64,000 nt of DNA from Rhytidiadelphus loreus (Eukaryota > Streptophyta > Bryopsida > Hypnales > Hylocomiaceae). The stretch covers positions 21,092,863 to 21,156,862 of the forward strand of contig OX344761.1 of the NCBI GenBank assembly GCA_947034895.1. Direction: 5' to 3'. The translations under genes were made by a program, and so were the position numbers. Of this stretch, positions 11,600 to 23,999 are shown piece after piece (positions within the stretch are counted from its first letter, which is position 1; each line of letters starts with the position of its first letter). The notes beneath the pieces are model-generated. The model saw only the letters and a list, made by a program, of their open reading frames with translations. It did not search any database and was not told the origin of the DNA.

Positions 11600-12415
11600 A
11601 TTTAACCATAGAATCTTGCACTAAACTATTATAAGAATGTCTAAACAAATTTTCCAAAACTTTGACCATATGGATTGCAAGGTATTTGTGTTTTAAGTGA
11701 AGATAACCAAGTTTTTTTCACTCCTTGTTGACTAGATTTTTTATGGCTTTGAATCTTCTTAGCTAAAATTTTTGAACTACCAATATTGAATTAAAAAAAG
11801 TTATGTCTAAGAATTGAGTTGAAAGTCTAGGAAAAAAATTGAAAAACACACTTGATTTTCATCCTTAAAAAACTGTTAAGTAGAAATAAGTACAAGATTT
11901 AATGAAAAAACAAATCGTTAATAGGTCTAAGATAGAATTCTAACACAAGAATTCCAACAATGAGATTGTTCTAGAAGGCAAATGAAACCTTCTTGAATTC
12001 TTTTTAGAAATTTTTAGAAATGGCATTCAAAAATGAGTTTCTTAAGTTATTTTTTCAAAGAGATGCTCAAATTGCCCAAAAAATAAGATTGCCCAAAACT
12101 TTTTCATCACATCCAAATAGAATTAATCAAATCTTTCCATGTAGACAAAAATACTTTTTATGAGAAAAAAATGTATTTTGACAACTTTTGATTCTTTTGG
12201 TACTGCCCAACAAACCCTTTTGGAGGCTTAGGATAGCATAACTTTTGCTCCTAAGCACCAATTCAAGTAAAAATTATATTCCTAGAAAGGTAATGTGTTT
12301 TCCTATCTTTAAAAATATGTTTCAAAAATCACAACAAAAATTATCAATTGACACCATAGGAGCCTACATCAAATCCATTTCCCCCCCTTAAGAGACAATG
12401 GGACATTAGGGTTTA
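11600..12415 (-). mobile_element. Family C element, copy 3, diverged
   Basis: On the minus strand it follows the family C order: a GGGACA-rich start near 12400 (TAATGTCCCATTGTCTC), a GGGCA-AA segment, ACTTTTTCATCACATCCAAA complement, GAGCATCTCTTTGAAAAAAT complement, then an ACTTCTACTTAAC-type segment. It is non-coding and more diverged than the copies at 18092 and 55210. Its lower end is uncertain. Confidence 0.5.
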
Positions 12416-15329
12416 AATTGTCACTGAAAGTGTTTAGGTGTCTCCTATACAACTAAATTATGAAAATTTTGAAAATTAGATTAACCATATTAGCAAATTG
12501 TACGAAAAGATGTCGCTAACGAAATCACTAGTAGAATTTGAATTTTCTATTGTTCAAAGAACATATTATAAATTTCCAAATACAACACGTTGTAGACTCA
12601 CCTACAATTGATAATGGAGTGAGAAGAAAACAAGAAGTTTGGAACTTTTGAAGCAACCTCAAACAATCCATGAATAGTGGCAAAAATAGCCACTTTGACA
12701 GTCTATTTATATTCTAGTAGGGGACTGTCAATTTCACAAGCAAATTTGATTTGCTATTACACATAAAATACAAGTTAAATTAAGATACTTAAGAGTTTAA
12801 GGTGCCCTTACCTTAATAATGTAAGAAAAGGAAGGATAATTGATTGATATTTAGTTGATTTTTCCACTTATAATAATTGTATTTATCATATTAACAATCA
12901 TTATTTTTGCAATTCTTTTGTAAATTAGGGAACATTTTTTCATGTATTTAAGTCAACTAATTTATTAAAAAAAAGCGTGCATTGAAAATATTCAATGTAA
13001 AAACCTACAATTTTCCATTGTGGCCCAAAGTGGGGAATTATTCTTGGCATTTTAGATGCTAATGTGACTCCAAAAGCATCCCTCAAGATTGTAGCTAGAA
13101 TGTGTGAATCCTTTGCCATGTAAATAGCTTCGTGACTCTATTTGTCAATTTATGAAATTGTCATTTTCCAACAAAATTCTAATTGTTCAAGCTCTTATTC
13201 TAAACTAAACTTTTACTGATGTGAAAATTGAGTTCATATTGATGACACTAGGATGAGACAAATTTAAATTGAGTTCACCTACAATAGGGTCGTTATTAGG
13301 CTAGGGTTCATTTTAGTCATCCTACTTTTAAAGGCAACACCATTGGTTTAGTTGCAGTAAGTTAATAATTTACATTAACCCTTGAATGCCCAATCAACCA
13401 ATTCATGAGTGCTACCCAACTTCAAGCAACATTTCAGGAAAAAAGCTTTTTTTGGAAGAATTTTTTCCTATGCAAACCATATTGGGTTGCCTTTTCATTT
13501 TTACATTCAAAACTATGATCACCAAGGTCAAACAAAAATATTAAGAAAAATAGCCCACAATGTTTAGTATTTGTCTAGTATTTGAAAAGTCTACTATTTG
13601 GAGGAAGTGGGATTCTCCTCACTATATCATATGTCTTTTTCTACAAATCATTTGAATATGTAATATTAGCCAAAAAAGAAATTTTCAAATGCTAAAGATA
13701 GGAATTGTACAATATATTTGTTGAAATTTTGAAGTTATATATTCTAAATTCATTTGAAGAAAATTCATAATTAATGTTAAATTTTTTACCATTTATATAC
13801 TTCCTACTCTTGATACTGAACATCATCTCCTTTGATGCAAACTTCAAAAAAAAGTAGGAATTATATTTTGAAATACTTATGGTTTGTCTAAAATCCTTGG
13901 GTCCTTAGGAAAATTTTAAAATTCCATCTAAATTTGATTACAAACAAAATATTATCATTTTTTTGAATAAAACTTGTTGGAATGGATTTGAAATAAGGTT
14001 CTCTTCACACTGTGGTTTTTCAAAATCTTTGTATTCTTTACATCCATGTTGTCATTTTTGCAAATCTAGTTTTGAACTAGAGTCAATGCAATTCAGGATT
14101 GGTCAATCACTAGACATACTTCTACAATTGTAGTTTTAGAAAAATATGTAATTTACTAACACCAAAACCAACCATTAGGTAGGACAACAACTTGATAAAG
14201 TATCTCCACAAATTAAGATGACTTCATCCAAGTAGTAATAAGGATGAAACTTGAATTTCAATCTATTAGTCATCTAAAAATTGGATGTTGAAGTGCTTTA
14301 GGATTAAAGATCTTATACTATTCATATTTTTGGAAATGCTCATTATAGGTTTACCTATTATCAACCCTAGCCCCTCATGTTCATACAATTTTACATTTTA
14401 GGTAAAAATCTAATAATATGATCCAAATTGTGTGTGTTCTTAGCAAAGTAAATAAATGTTCAATTACACCAAATATTTTGTGTTGAATTTAAAGGGTGAT
14501 ATCACTTGTTGACAACCAATCACTTAGCATGCAAAAGAAAAATGTAAGCCATCTTTTTTAACATTGACTTCTTAATTGTAGATGAAAAAAAGTGTTGAAG
14601 GACATTAGGAAAATTTTGAGGCCTTAAGAAGGCTGCAAGTTCAGACCCCCCTTGGAGCAAAAAAAGTGCAATTGTAGAAAAAATCGGTACGATTGATGTG
14701 GCACTACTACTGCCACAGCAGAGCCACATGAGTGCCACTGCATTGCCGTAGCAGTGCCACGACAAACTGTGCAATTTTTATTTTTATTTTTTAAAAAAAA
14801 CTTTTTTTTCTAGAATAAAAAAAATAAAAAATAGTGTTACTACACTACAGCATAGCCAAAAATAAATTGTTAATGGCCTTGTTGAGGCCTCAAATTTTTC
14901 AACTACAAATCATTGCTAATTTAAGGTGACAAAGAGATTTGAAGGTGGATTCAAGAATTAATCGTACATTTTTTATATAGAAGTGTCAAGTTTTTGGTGT
15001 TCATTTGGTTACCATTTGTAACTAATTCATGTACCTTCCAACTTTGCATTTGAATGATAACTCAAACATTGGCAAAAATTCAAGCCTAAGATACATAGGA
15101 CTATTAGTATTTTACAATTTGCAAATAAATCCACTCTTAAAATATGACATCCATTGTACTCCTTTAATGCATATTTTATTGCCATTTTAGAGATTTAAGT
15201 ACTATTGTAAGTCCAAGAAAGTATTTTTAAAGTTGAAAGTTTCAACTTTAGGGCGGTTACTAGGATTACAGAAAACAACAAAACAATTATTAATTCTATG
15301 GTAAAGAGCACGATGTTAAATCAAACATA
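12416..15329. other. Long AT-rich interval, no gene
   Basis: Nothing coding is supported; the longest frame is 84 codons (14520-14774, minus) and matches nothing known to me. Around 14700-14765 there is a small GC-richer cluster of GCCAC repeats. Homopolymer tracts are common. Confidence 0.45.
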
Positions 15330-15560
15330 TGAAGGTGGGTCCGGCTTATGTGGAGCCTAGGCCAGGCTAGCCCACCTCTGTCAACGCACGCCCCTGACGG
15401 AGTGTTGGCAACGACACGACGGAACGACCCTGTCAAAGTCTTCGTCTTGCACAGATACAAGACCGCAATCCGCAGGACACAATCATGTAGGACAACAATT
15501 TCAGAAAAACTAATTCACGTCCTACGCAAGGTAGCGGGTTTAGGATTTAGGGCAACGGTT
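15330..15560. other. GC-rich island of unknown nature
   Basis: This 230-bp island is distinctly richer in G and C than its surroundings and holds a 71-codon frame (15348-15563, plus) with several Arg and Thr residues. I recognise no domain, tRNA or rRNA. It ends in TTTAGGATTTAGGGCAACGG. It could be a captured gene fragment. Confidence 0.25.
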
Positions 15561-15564
15561 TAGG

Positions 15565-16150
15565 TTTTACATAAGAACTTATTTACATATCCAACATTCT
15601 TTGTGTTACCTCCTACCACCCCGTGTATATATAATAAATTGTCTTTTCAACTCATACCACAAATCATGCATGAATGGCTTTTGAAGCGAAGTGAAATAGA
15701 TGTGGTGGCATGCCACATCAACATAGGCCTATTTCAAATGGATGATTTTTTAAATGTTTTCTAGAGAAGGACAAAGTCCAAACAATTTTTTTTCAAAGTT
15801 TCACAAAAACAACATTCTATGGAACAATTGAAACAACATTTTTTGAAGTTCTCGTAGGACTTATAAAAAAATTAATAACACTTAAAATAATCCATTTTGT
15901 GCACAAAATTGGAGGCTTGAAATATCATACGGATTTTTGGAGATGAAATTCAAATAGATTTACCAATTGTTTGTAGTCCAAAGTTTTTAGAAAAAAGTTA
16001 TTCTACTATAACTAAATGAGGTCTGAAATTCTACATCAAACATCATTTTGACATTTTGACAATGAGTGGTGAAGCTCTCATTTTCAAATTATACCAAACT
16101 CGTTGAGGATTCATGATGGATAATTAATTTCAATATAAAAATGACACCTC
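15565..16150 (-). mobile_element. Family E foldback element, copy 2, degraded
   Basis: The left end carries the family E outer segment with TACCTCCTACCACCCC; the right half has GGAGATGAAATTCAAATAGA, TACTATAACTAAATGAGGTC and GAGGATTCATGATGGATAA as in the other copies, in reverse. The middle is diverged. Confidence 0.5.
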
Positions 16151-16989
16151 CAACCTCAATACCTACAAATGTCTTGTAAGTAATTCTTTCATAGGGCCAT
16201 CAAAATTATGTATTGATGGCCAAGGGTGAAATGACATTGGTTTCTGATTTTAATGATTCTGAGGATTTTTGACAAATCATCTTAACAATTCTTTGTTGAT
16301 TTGTTTGTTTGGTCCGAGATTTAGCAAAAAGAATAGTGTAGACCATATAAATCTACTGCCACAAACTTGGTACCCAGTACTGAAACTTACTTTAATTCCC
16401 CATGTGGATGTTTGTCGGGAATGAGGTCTCCAGAGAAGGAAAGGCAGGCTCTGTGAAGGCTACTGAATGTTATGTGTATCACAAGGTGCTGCAACTCTAC
16501 AGAAAGTCAAATAATATCGGTTAACCACTGAAGGACTGGGGTACTTTTGGGACAGAAATGTCAAAAATAAAAAAAAATAAAAAAAAATACTGCATTATAG
16601 GGCAATGAAACAAAAATATTTACAAAAAAAATCCAGCTGTACAAAATTGTACTAGATGACAATTGGAATGCGTACGTACAAGAAATTCATATTTCTGACC
16701 GTACAAATTTCAAAATTACTGTATACAGATAAAGATAACATGTTTGACACTTTGGTGTCGAATATTTAATTAAAGTTCAAATATAAAGCTTCGGCACTTA
16801 AAAATATTATTTTCAAACATTGGACATCTTACCTACAATATGTACATTCCACATACATTCATATTTTGGGACCCATATAATTAAGACTACTACTATTCAC
16901 TTACTGATGGATTTTCTACCCTATTATAGATGGTCATTTTTTGCAAGAGTCTATGACAGGGCATCAAAATCCATTGCGTATGTGTATAA
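16151..16989. other. Interval without a gene
   Basis: It contains a short GC-richer patch at 16400-16540 (GGGAATGAGGTCTCCAGAGA) distantly similar to 10735-10790, and A-rich tracts. No reading frame is convincing. Confidence 0.4.
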
Positions 16990-17610
16990 TGATATGAAAA
17001 GACAAGCTCTTTATACAAGTGAGGTGGTAGGAGGTACATCAATCTATGTGGGATATGTAAATTAGGATTAGTAAGAGCTTCACTACTCATAGTCAAGCCA
17101 AAAGCAAAAATTGTGTTCAAAGTAGAATTTTAAAACTCATTTAGGTATTGTAGAATATTTTTTTTCAAAAAACTTTGAACAAAGTTAATGTGGAAAATCA
17201 AACTAAGTTTCATCTCCAAGAATCCATTTGTGAATTAAAGCCTCCAATAAAAAGTTATGGACAAAGTTTACTAAGGGGGGTTGGAAAGGACATTTTCAAA
17301 CATGGCTTCTCTAAATTTTGTCCATAGTTATTTTTGGGAGGCTCAAAATGACAAATGGGTCTCTAGAGATGAAATTTATCTTTATTTACCAATTTTTTAT
17401 AGATAAAAGTTTTTTTGAAAAAAGTTATTTGACTATGGCAAAATGAAGTTTGAAATTGACAATGAGTAGCCAAGTTCTCATCTTCAAATGATCCTAGATG
17501 CTTCCAAGATTCACGCATATGGCATGACAACCAATGGATTTCATACAAAACAACCTTTCCACCTTTCATTCTCACAAAATGTCAATGAAGTAATTCCTTC
17601 ACTTCGCCAT
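16990..17610. mobile_element. Family E foldback element, copy 3
   Basis: The arms are about 17110-17275 and 17310-17470: AACTTTGAACAAAGTTAATG...TTTCATCTCCAAGAATCCAT pairs with the complement of GATGAAATTTATCTTTATTT...AAAAAAGTTATTTGACTATG. The outer parts match copy 1 (GTAAATTAGGATTAGTAAGA; GATTCACGCATATGGCATGA). It is non-coding; termini and target site are not certain. Confidence 0.55.
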
Positions 17611-17811
17611 CAAAAAAAATCTTGTTGGTAGATGGTCAAATGACAAATTGGTATTTGACTCAATGGATTGTAAATGGATTTTTTAGATTTTCAACAAACC
17701 ATCTTTAATTTCATTTGTGAATTTGGTTGGCTAGTCGTAGAATTAGCAAAGAAATCCAACACTATTTTTTAAAATTAATTTAAGTTGAATTTGCTATCAA
17801 AGTACAGTATA

Positions 17812-19046
17812 CATTACATGTGATTTGGCTCTCGAGGAGGGCTACGAGTTCCCAACTCGAAACCCCACCGAGAACCGCCGATATCCGTTGTTCCCGGCCT
17901 GTGTTGACCTAGCCGAGAGACGGCCAAGTCAGATTTTTCGGAAAAAAATAAATAAATAAATAAAAATAAACTTTGTTTCTCAGTTTAAAGACTTAAATTT
18001 TTTTTTTTTTTATTACAAAAATAAATAAATCTGACAGCGGCGTTCTTTTACTGCCGGGGGAACAACGCCGGGAACGGCCCTAAAACGGCCCTTAACCCCT
18101 AAAGGACCATTGTCCCATCGGGGGACAAAATGGATTTCGGGCAAGTTCCTATGATCTCAATTTTCAGTGAATTTTTTTGAAACTTTCTCATAAGATAGGA
18201 AAACTTATGAGCTTCGTGGGAATATAAATTTTATTTCAATTGGTGCCCAAGAGCAAAAGTTATAGCATCTTAAACATAATTTACATGTCACCGGGCAGAA
18301 AAATAAATCTACAAAAATTTGAAATTAATTTTTAAATTTTTTTTCTTCTTAAAGATCATATTTTTGTCTACATGTGAAGCTTTGATTCATTCCATTTGGA
18401 TTAGTAATGTGAAAGTTATGAACAATCTTGTTTTTCGGGCAATTTGAGCATCTTCTTGAAAAAATAACTTATAGGATTCAATTCTGAATGCAATTTTCAC
18501 AATTTTTCAAAAAAAATTGTTTGACAAGGTTAACTTTTCTATTTAGAACAATCTCACTGTTGAGATTATTGTGTTTCAATCCCATTTTAGAGCTATTAAA
18601 GATTTAGTTTTTCTTTCAATCTTGGACCTACTTCTACTGAACAATTTTTTAAAGAATGAAAATCAATCGTGTGTTTTTTTTAATTTTTTTTCTAGACTTT
18701 CAACTCAATTCTTCAACACAAAAGATTTTAAATTCAAGGTCCATGGTGTAATTTTTTTCCCCAAATGGCATTCAAAGTCATCTAAAATTGCAGGCTAGTG
18801 TTCAAAAAAACTTTCTTTTTTCAACTTTGAATGCTAATATCTTCCGATCTGTACGGTCAAATTCCATGAAATATTTACCACATGATACTAGACTAGTAAA
18901 GTACAAGATCCTACGGTTAGATTCTAAAAAAAGTATTTTTTTTGTTTTTTTGGATGAATGCAGCAAAAATGGCAGTTTTGAGTAGTTTTTGACAGAAGAA
19001 CGACCCTGGTCCTTTAGGGGCTAAAATCCTGAAATCTCTTCTAATG
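17812..19046 (+). mobile_element. Family B element, copy 2, containing a family C insertion
   Basis: It begins CATTACATGTGATTTGGCTC and ends CTGAAATCTCTTCTAATG, the same termini as the other family B copies, with the shared GGGCTACGAGTTCCCAACTC, TGTTGACCTAGCCGAGAGAC and AAATAAATAAAT centre. After GGAACGGCCC it is interrupted by a 933-bp family C element (18092-19024). Without it the host would be about 300 bp, the family's usual size. Confidence 0.75.
18092..19024 (+). mobile_element. Family C element, copy 1
   Basis: The 933-bp element has inverted ends: TTAACCCCTAAAGGACCA on the left and TGGTCCTTTAGGGGCTAA on the right. The interior is AT-rich with segments shared by all copies (ACAAAATGGATTTCGGGCAA, GAACAATCTTGTTTTTCGGG, TGAGCATCTTCTTGAAAAAA). 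No protein is encoded. A target duplication is not evident. The copy at 55210-56144 is the closest relative, of almost the same length. Confidence 0.75.
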
Positions 19047-19579
19047 ATCACTTGAAGTTGGAAAGAAAGACACTGCAAGACAATATCAATAGGCTTTAAC
19101 TCCTTCTAGAGTGAAATGTTTGTACCATACTTAAGTTTCTTTTAAAATGGCATCCTACATTTTATTAGTTACATGCTTGCAACATTTCAAGAGTATGAGA
19201 TGATTTTCTAAGAGTTACCCAAATTGCCTTAAGAACTTCGGGCAACACAATAAAAATAGAATTACATTTCCAAGAAGGGGCTACATGTCAAATTTTCTAG
19301 AAAGACCCTTTCAAAATCAACTCCAAAAAAGACTATCCAAATTTTCAATTGGTTGTTCAATTACTTGAACCTTTCGGAGTGAATATCTTTTGACAAGCAT
19401 GATTATTCATTTTTGAAGTCTGTTTTTGATAGTCATACATTCATAAGCAAAAGTTAGAAGAGATTTGAGTTCAAGTTCAATTTGTACTTAGGTTTTGTAA
19501 TTTATCCATCCATGCCCAATTTTATTGTCATAAATTTGAACATTGTGCCGCAATGAGTATCAGTCTCTTTAACGTAGAT
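19047..19579. other. AT-rich interval with family C-like fragments
   Basis: GGCATCCTAC, AGTTACCCAAATTGCC and similar phrases echo family C, but no complete copy or gene is visible. Confidence 0.35.
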
Positions 19580-19812
19580 CCAGATTTGCCACTGTGGCTT
19601 GTGCCATTGCCACAATAATTGTCAAAGTAAAAAAATTAATTAATTTTTTAATTCATAAAAACTTTGAGATTCAATAACTTTCACATCGTAGGTCAGAACG
19701 CCATGAAACAAAGCCTGTGCACCCGTCCTCATAGAGAGGTAACCGACAGGACAAACAACGCGACCAGGGATGCACAATCTATGAAATCTCCACGTAACAA
19801 ACAAACAGGATA
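19580..19812. mobile_element. Family F repeat, copy 1
   Basis: The segment GTGGCTTGTGCCATTGCCAC, then TTTTTAATTCATAAAAACTT, then CAAAGCCTGTGCAC and AACAAACAAAC, recurs in the same order at 29370-29832. It is non-coding and of unknown class. The second copy carries a CACTA MITE that this copy lacks at the corresponding place. Confidence 0.55.
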
Positions 19813-19859
19813 GATAGATTAGAACACTTTTTAGGTGCTAGCTACTGTACCTTGGGATT

Positions 19860-20640
19860 TCGTTGATCCTATCTTTACTCAGTGGGAAGAAGAGCTTGAA
19901 GAAGCTCCTGCTGCACTGCTGCTGCTTCGATTCTGCATGGCAAGACAGACAAGCGGGTGAGGACACGGACCGCAGGTTTGAGATGCTCCGCAGATCGGAA
20001 GTACAACTTCCTTCATGAATCTGGTCAACAGTTTCCAGGGAATGCTAACGCAGGACTGCTTTCCCAGTCGAATAATAAGATCGATGACCCCAACTAGCTG
20101 ATTCAAGCGGCACCATCTTAGTTCGAGCTTAAGCTGAATGATACCCTACCAAAGCAATCACTTAACCTGCATTACCGTACAGCACATGTGAGTATCCAGA
20201 AAAAATTTCAAAGCTCGTTACATCGTAGAGAAGGCAGTTGAGCACAATCCCCGCCGGGCCGCGCATGTCACGACCCAACTCCCAATGCACAACAGTTCCG
20301 TTCTCTAGACTGTTAAGTTTAAGTTAAGTAGCGCCCGTGAAGTTTAACCACCACTCTTCAACAGTTCTTTCAGAGACTGCTGAAATTTTGAATTCAAACG
20401 TTAATTCTGATCTTGGGATGCTCAACACACTGACAGAGAAGCAACTGAAATTCCTGCTCAGTTTGAATTCAATAATGCATCGATCTCTCGGGAATCGCCG
20501 ACTGCCGAAACTGAAGCTGGGTTTAGGTGAAAACACCCCAAAACGTCAGAAGAAGCAATTCAGCACATGTTGGAGGCTCCTTTTTCAAGAAAAAGGAATT
20601 TTTGTAGTATTTGGTATTGAAAATCATGAATTTAAAAAAT
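19860..20640. other. GC-richer patch with short frames on both strands
   Basis: Frames include 75 codons at 19879-20106 (minus, ending in a run of serines from a CTG/CTT-type repeat), 70 codons at 20324-20536 (minus) and 101 codons at 20337-20642 (plus). Codon-like texture and higher GC suggest a former gene, and on the minus strand 20150-20275 another open stretch reads DMRGPAGIVLNCLLYDV. I do not recognise the family. It could equally be unique promoter-like DNA. Confidence 0.25.
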
Positions 20641-21060
20641 AAATAAAAAATAAATTGTGAATATGACATGTAATTATTATGAATTTTCAAAGTGGAAGCT
20701 CCGTAGGCCACTTAAATTGTCATTTAGTTTAGTCATAAAACTGAAATTTAGAAAATCAACAATCAATTGAGTGCAATTAAGTATGGGAACGATATTGTTG
20801 CACTTTAGGGGACACTTTCAATAGAAGTTTAGTTGTCAAGAATGGATACAAGGATGGTTTGGGGTGTTTTTAGTAAAAATCAGAAAATTCAAACAATTTT
20901 TGTTCTAGTAAGTGTCTTGGCAAACCCATAGCAAGAATGCATGATGACATTCTTAAATGCTTATAAAGTCCATTGAATGATGTCAATGTTTGGCTAGGGA
21001 AAGTCAAGATAGAATCAAACTTAATTTAACCTTACTATGTCTTGAATAACTTGTAGAAGA

Positions 21061-21306
21061 CCAAGTGTTTGTTGAACAAACATTTGAAAGCTCGGAAAGG
21101 ATTATACTAAATCAATTTTTAATAGATGTTTCTAGCATTGGACCAAGTGTTTAGTTCAACAAACACTTGAAAGTTTGGAAAGGATTATACTAAATCAATT
21201 TTTAATAGATGTTTCCAACATTGGACTACGTGTTTTGTTCAACAAACACTTGAAAGCTTGGAAAGGATTATACTAAATCAATTTTTAATAGATGTTTCCA
21301 ACATTT
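21061..21306 (+). repeat. Three tandem copies of an 82-83 bp unit
   Basis: Units start at about 21061, 21143 and 21226. Each reads CCAAGTGTTT, then GTTCAACAAACACTTGAAAG, then GGATTATACTAAATCAATTT and TTAATAGATGTTT. The start of each unit (GTGTTT-GTT-AACAAACA) is itself a small palindrome. No coding role is apparent. Confidence 0.9.
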
Positions 21307-21559
21307 TGACAGAAGATGGGAATATGCATCTTCTTCATGGTAATTAAAAAAATTGCCAATTGGATGCTTGAATCAAAGTTATGTTGCCCAAAAATTTTAG
21401 TAGTTATAGTTAAGGTAATCTTAGAATTTTTTGCTAAATTCTTCATCTACTTCTAAAATTTGATTGTAGGCAACTAACATGATATACAATGCAATTTAAA
21501 AAAACTACATTTAGCACAAAATCTCAATTCCAGAGGAATTAAACTCTACTAATCCAAGT

Positions 21560-22135
21560 GGACAAGTTTGAAAAAAAAATTCTTCTGACTTCAAATGCTA
21601 TTATCTTGAAATTTATGATCTTGAATTTTTTGAATTTTTTCCCATATATTCCAAATGTTTGTCTCTAACTTTTCGAAGTTTGAATTTAAACTAAAAGAAA
21701 TCCTCGTTGCACAAAAAATCATCAAAAAATGACTAATATATTGCCAAATTAATTCACTTAACCTCCTAACATTGCTAGATGATTTACAGTAAGCTAGGCT
21801 CCATAATTGCTTTTGAAAGTTTTGCATGAGTATACCTAAAAAGATTTAGAACTCAGTGGTGGAGAGATACAAATTCATTAACTCCAAGAAGGATCAAAGT
21901 CTACTAACCCTGCTTCATAAGAATGAAAAAAACATTGGTTTTGACTTCAAACGTCATAATCTTTCAATTTACATTGTGAAATTTTTCCCATACATTTTCA
22001 TAATAGTCTACTATAATTTTTTACAATTGAAGTTCAAAAAATATATATATTTTCAATTTTGGACATTGTACTATAAAATGGCAGTTGTTGACAATTTCTC
22101 TGGAAAATCCTTTGTCTTGCAAGGATTAAATTAGT
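21560..22135 (+). repeat. Family C-related 3' fragments in tandem
   Basis: Two fragments (about 21585-21680 and 21935-22060) share CTTCAAA-G-TAT-ATCTT, GTGAAATTTTTCCCATA and a following ATTGAAGTTCAAA phrase, which resemble the last third of family C (for example 57780-57850). The boundaries are not defined. A 92-codon frame (21856-22134) is probably incidental. Confidence 0.35.
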
Positions 22136-22323
22136 AGGGAGACTATAGGAGAAACTAATTTTGATAGATAGAAAAAACTAAAAAGAAATAAAGGGAAATT
22201 CAAGAAGAAGCATGACAAAGTGTTTGGTTAAAACAATTCTTATAGTATATTGAATAAGTTCACCTTGGTGTTTTTTCAATGAAAAGTGTACAATTATTGC
22301 TTGATCCTACCAAAATATTTACT

Positions 22324-22618
22324 CATTACATGTTTTCTTGCTACTCTGGAAGGCTACGAGTTCCCATCTGGAACCCCGGCGAAACCCGCCGTTTGCAAAT
22401 TGTGTTGACCTGGCCGAAAGACTGCTAGGTCAATTTTTAAAATAAAATAAAAAATAAAAAATAAAATTTAACTTTGTTTTTTCATTTTAAGGCTTTTTAA
22501 ATTATTATTTTTTTTTTTTGAAAAAAATAAATTTGACACTGGCGTGCAATGAGAAGGGGGAACGGGGCTGAGAACAGGCCTGAAACAGCCCTCTAGCCCC
22601 CCTAGATCTCATCTAATG
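22324..22618 (+). mobile_element. Family B element, copy 3, uninterrupted
   Basis: The 295-bp element begins CATTACATGTTTTCTTGCTA and ends CTAGATCTCATCTAATG. GC-rich ends enclose an A/T-rich core (AAATAAAATAAA, TTATTATTTTTTTT). It serves as the intact reference for the split copies at 6715 and 17812. It is non-coding and no target duplication is visible. Confidence 0.75.
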
Positions 22619-23438
22619 TTGGCGCAACCAAAATTGCAATCTTGCAATTAACATCAACTCTGCCAAAACTACTTTTTTCTATAAAAAGTTCATTGGATTA
22701 GCAATGATTGAGATTCATTTTGCTTTAGGCTACTAAAAACCTTGAGGTTGGTTGGGAGATAGAATACTAAGCTGCATCGGTGGAACAAACAAGAATTCGG
22801 TGCAACAAAAAAATGTCCCTCTATTTTGGCAAGATGAAATTTTCTAATACTATTGGCAATGTTCTTATGTACTATCTAGAGATTCGCAATCATAGGATAG
22901 TGATGGTCTTTTCTTTGCTTAAATTATCTTTTATTGCATGGACTTATATGACTGAAATGATATCCTACTCTATTGTTAAACAATATTATGAAAACATAAA
23001 TCTCAATATATAAATTATAGGTTTCTAAAAGATTTTGTCTTTTTATTTGTAAGGTACAACTATACATTTGTGAAGCTATACAAAAGGCAAACAACATTTT
23101 AACTCCACAGGGGAGACATTGAGCTATGTAAATGATTTTGGCAATTTGTCACTAGAAACAAACTTGGGCTAGGAGCCAACGACAAGTCTATAGGAGATTT
23201 CAGGTTTTTCGGGGCAACTTTTTGCCAATTCCATCTAAGCATGGGCCTAAAATTTGCAAAGTCTTATTTACAATAGTAAATTATGTAACTCAAATAGATC
23301 AACAAGGATCACTAATAGAGTTAAAAATAGTAAAAATAGTCTTTCACATCCTACACTTGATCACCACATTAGCGATATGGAAATTTAAAAAAGAATTGCT
23401 AGCAATGAGGGTTGTGACACATTTATGTTATTTTGTAT
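22619..23438. other. Interval without a recognised gene
   Basis: Two short frames (77 codons at 22780, 72 codons at 23222, both plus) show no known motif. Confidence 0.4.
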
Positions 23439-23795
23439 AGTAAGGTAGGAGGTCTATAAAGAGCCCATGTAAAAGCTAGAAATTAATTTTGGGGAGTTTA
23501 GATTGCTTGTACAAAAATTTCAGTAAGTTTTCATCTAATCCCAATTGTTCTATATTTTTTGAAGCTTCGTGGAAATAGTTTATGAATTTTTGAAGTTGAA
23601 ATGCAATGGATACTCAAAACATCCACCTCTTGAAATGTACAATATTTGTACATTGTTCGTGCAATGATACATATATTAATAGACACGTGCTACTATTTAT
23701 AGGTTATGAGTCCTTGCTATAGAGTCTATCTTTGAAACAAGGCACCAAAAGATAGCACCCTCAATACAAGCCTTCATGACTTAAGGTAGAATTGC
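23439..23795 (+). mobile_element. Family D-like element, diverged
   Basis: It starts GTAAGGTAGGAGGTCTATAA, has the family phrases AGCTTCGTGGAAATAGTTTA and CCACCTCTTGAAATGTACAA, and may end at ACTTAAGGTAG near 23785, which is not a good inverted match. It links family D to the repeat block at 32550. Confidence 0.4.
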
Positions 23796-23999
23796 CCATT
23801 ATCGTACAAATTTTCTATCTAGGTACTTTGGAGAAGCTATTTGTCACCTCCCAATTTTTTTCACAGATTGCAAAGTTTGAGAGAAGCCATTTGCAAAAAG
23901 AATGAAGACATTTTGACAAGAAGTGAATTTTCTATGATTTTTCAAAGGTGAAATGTTAAAGTATGGGCAAACCTCTATTAAAGTGTGGATTGATGTGTC

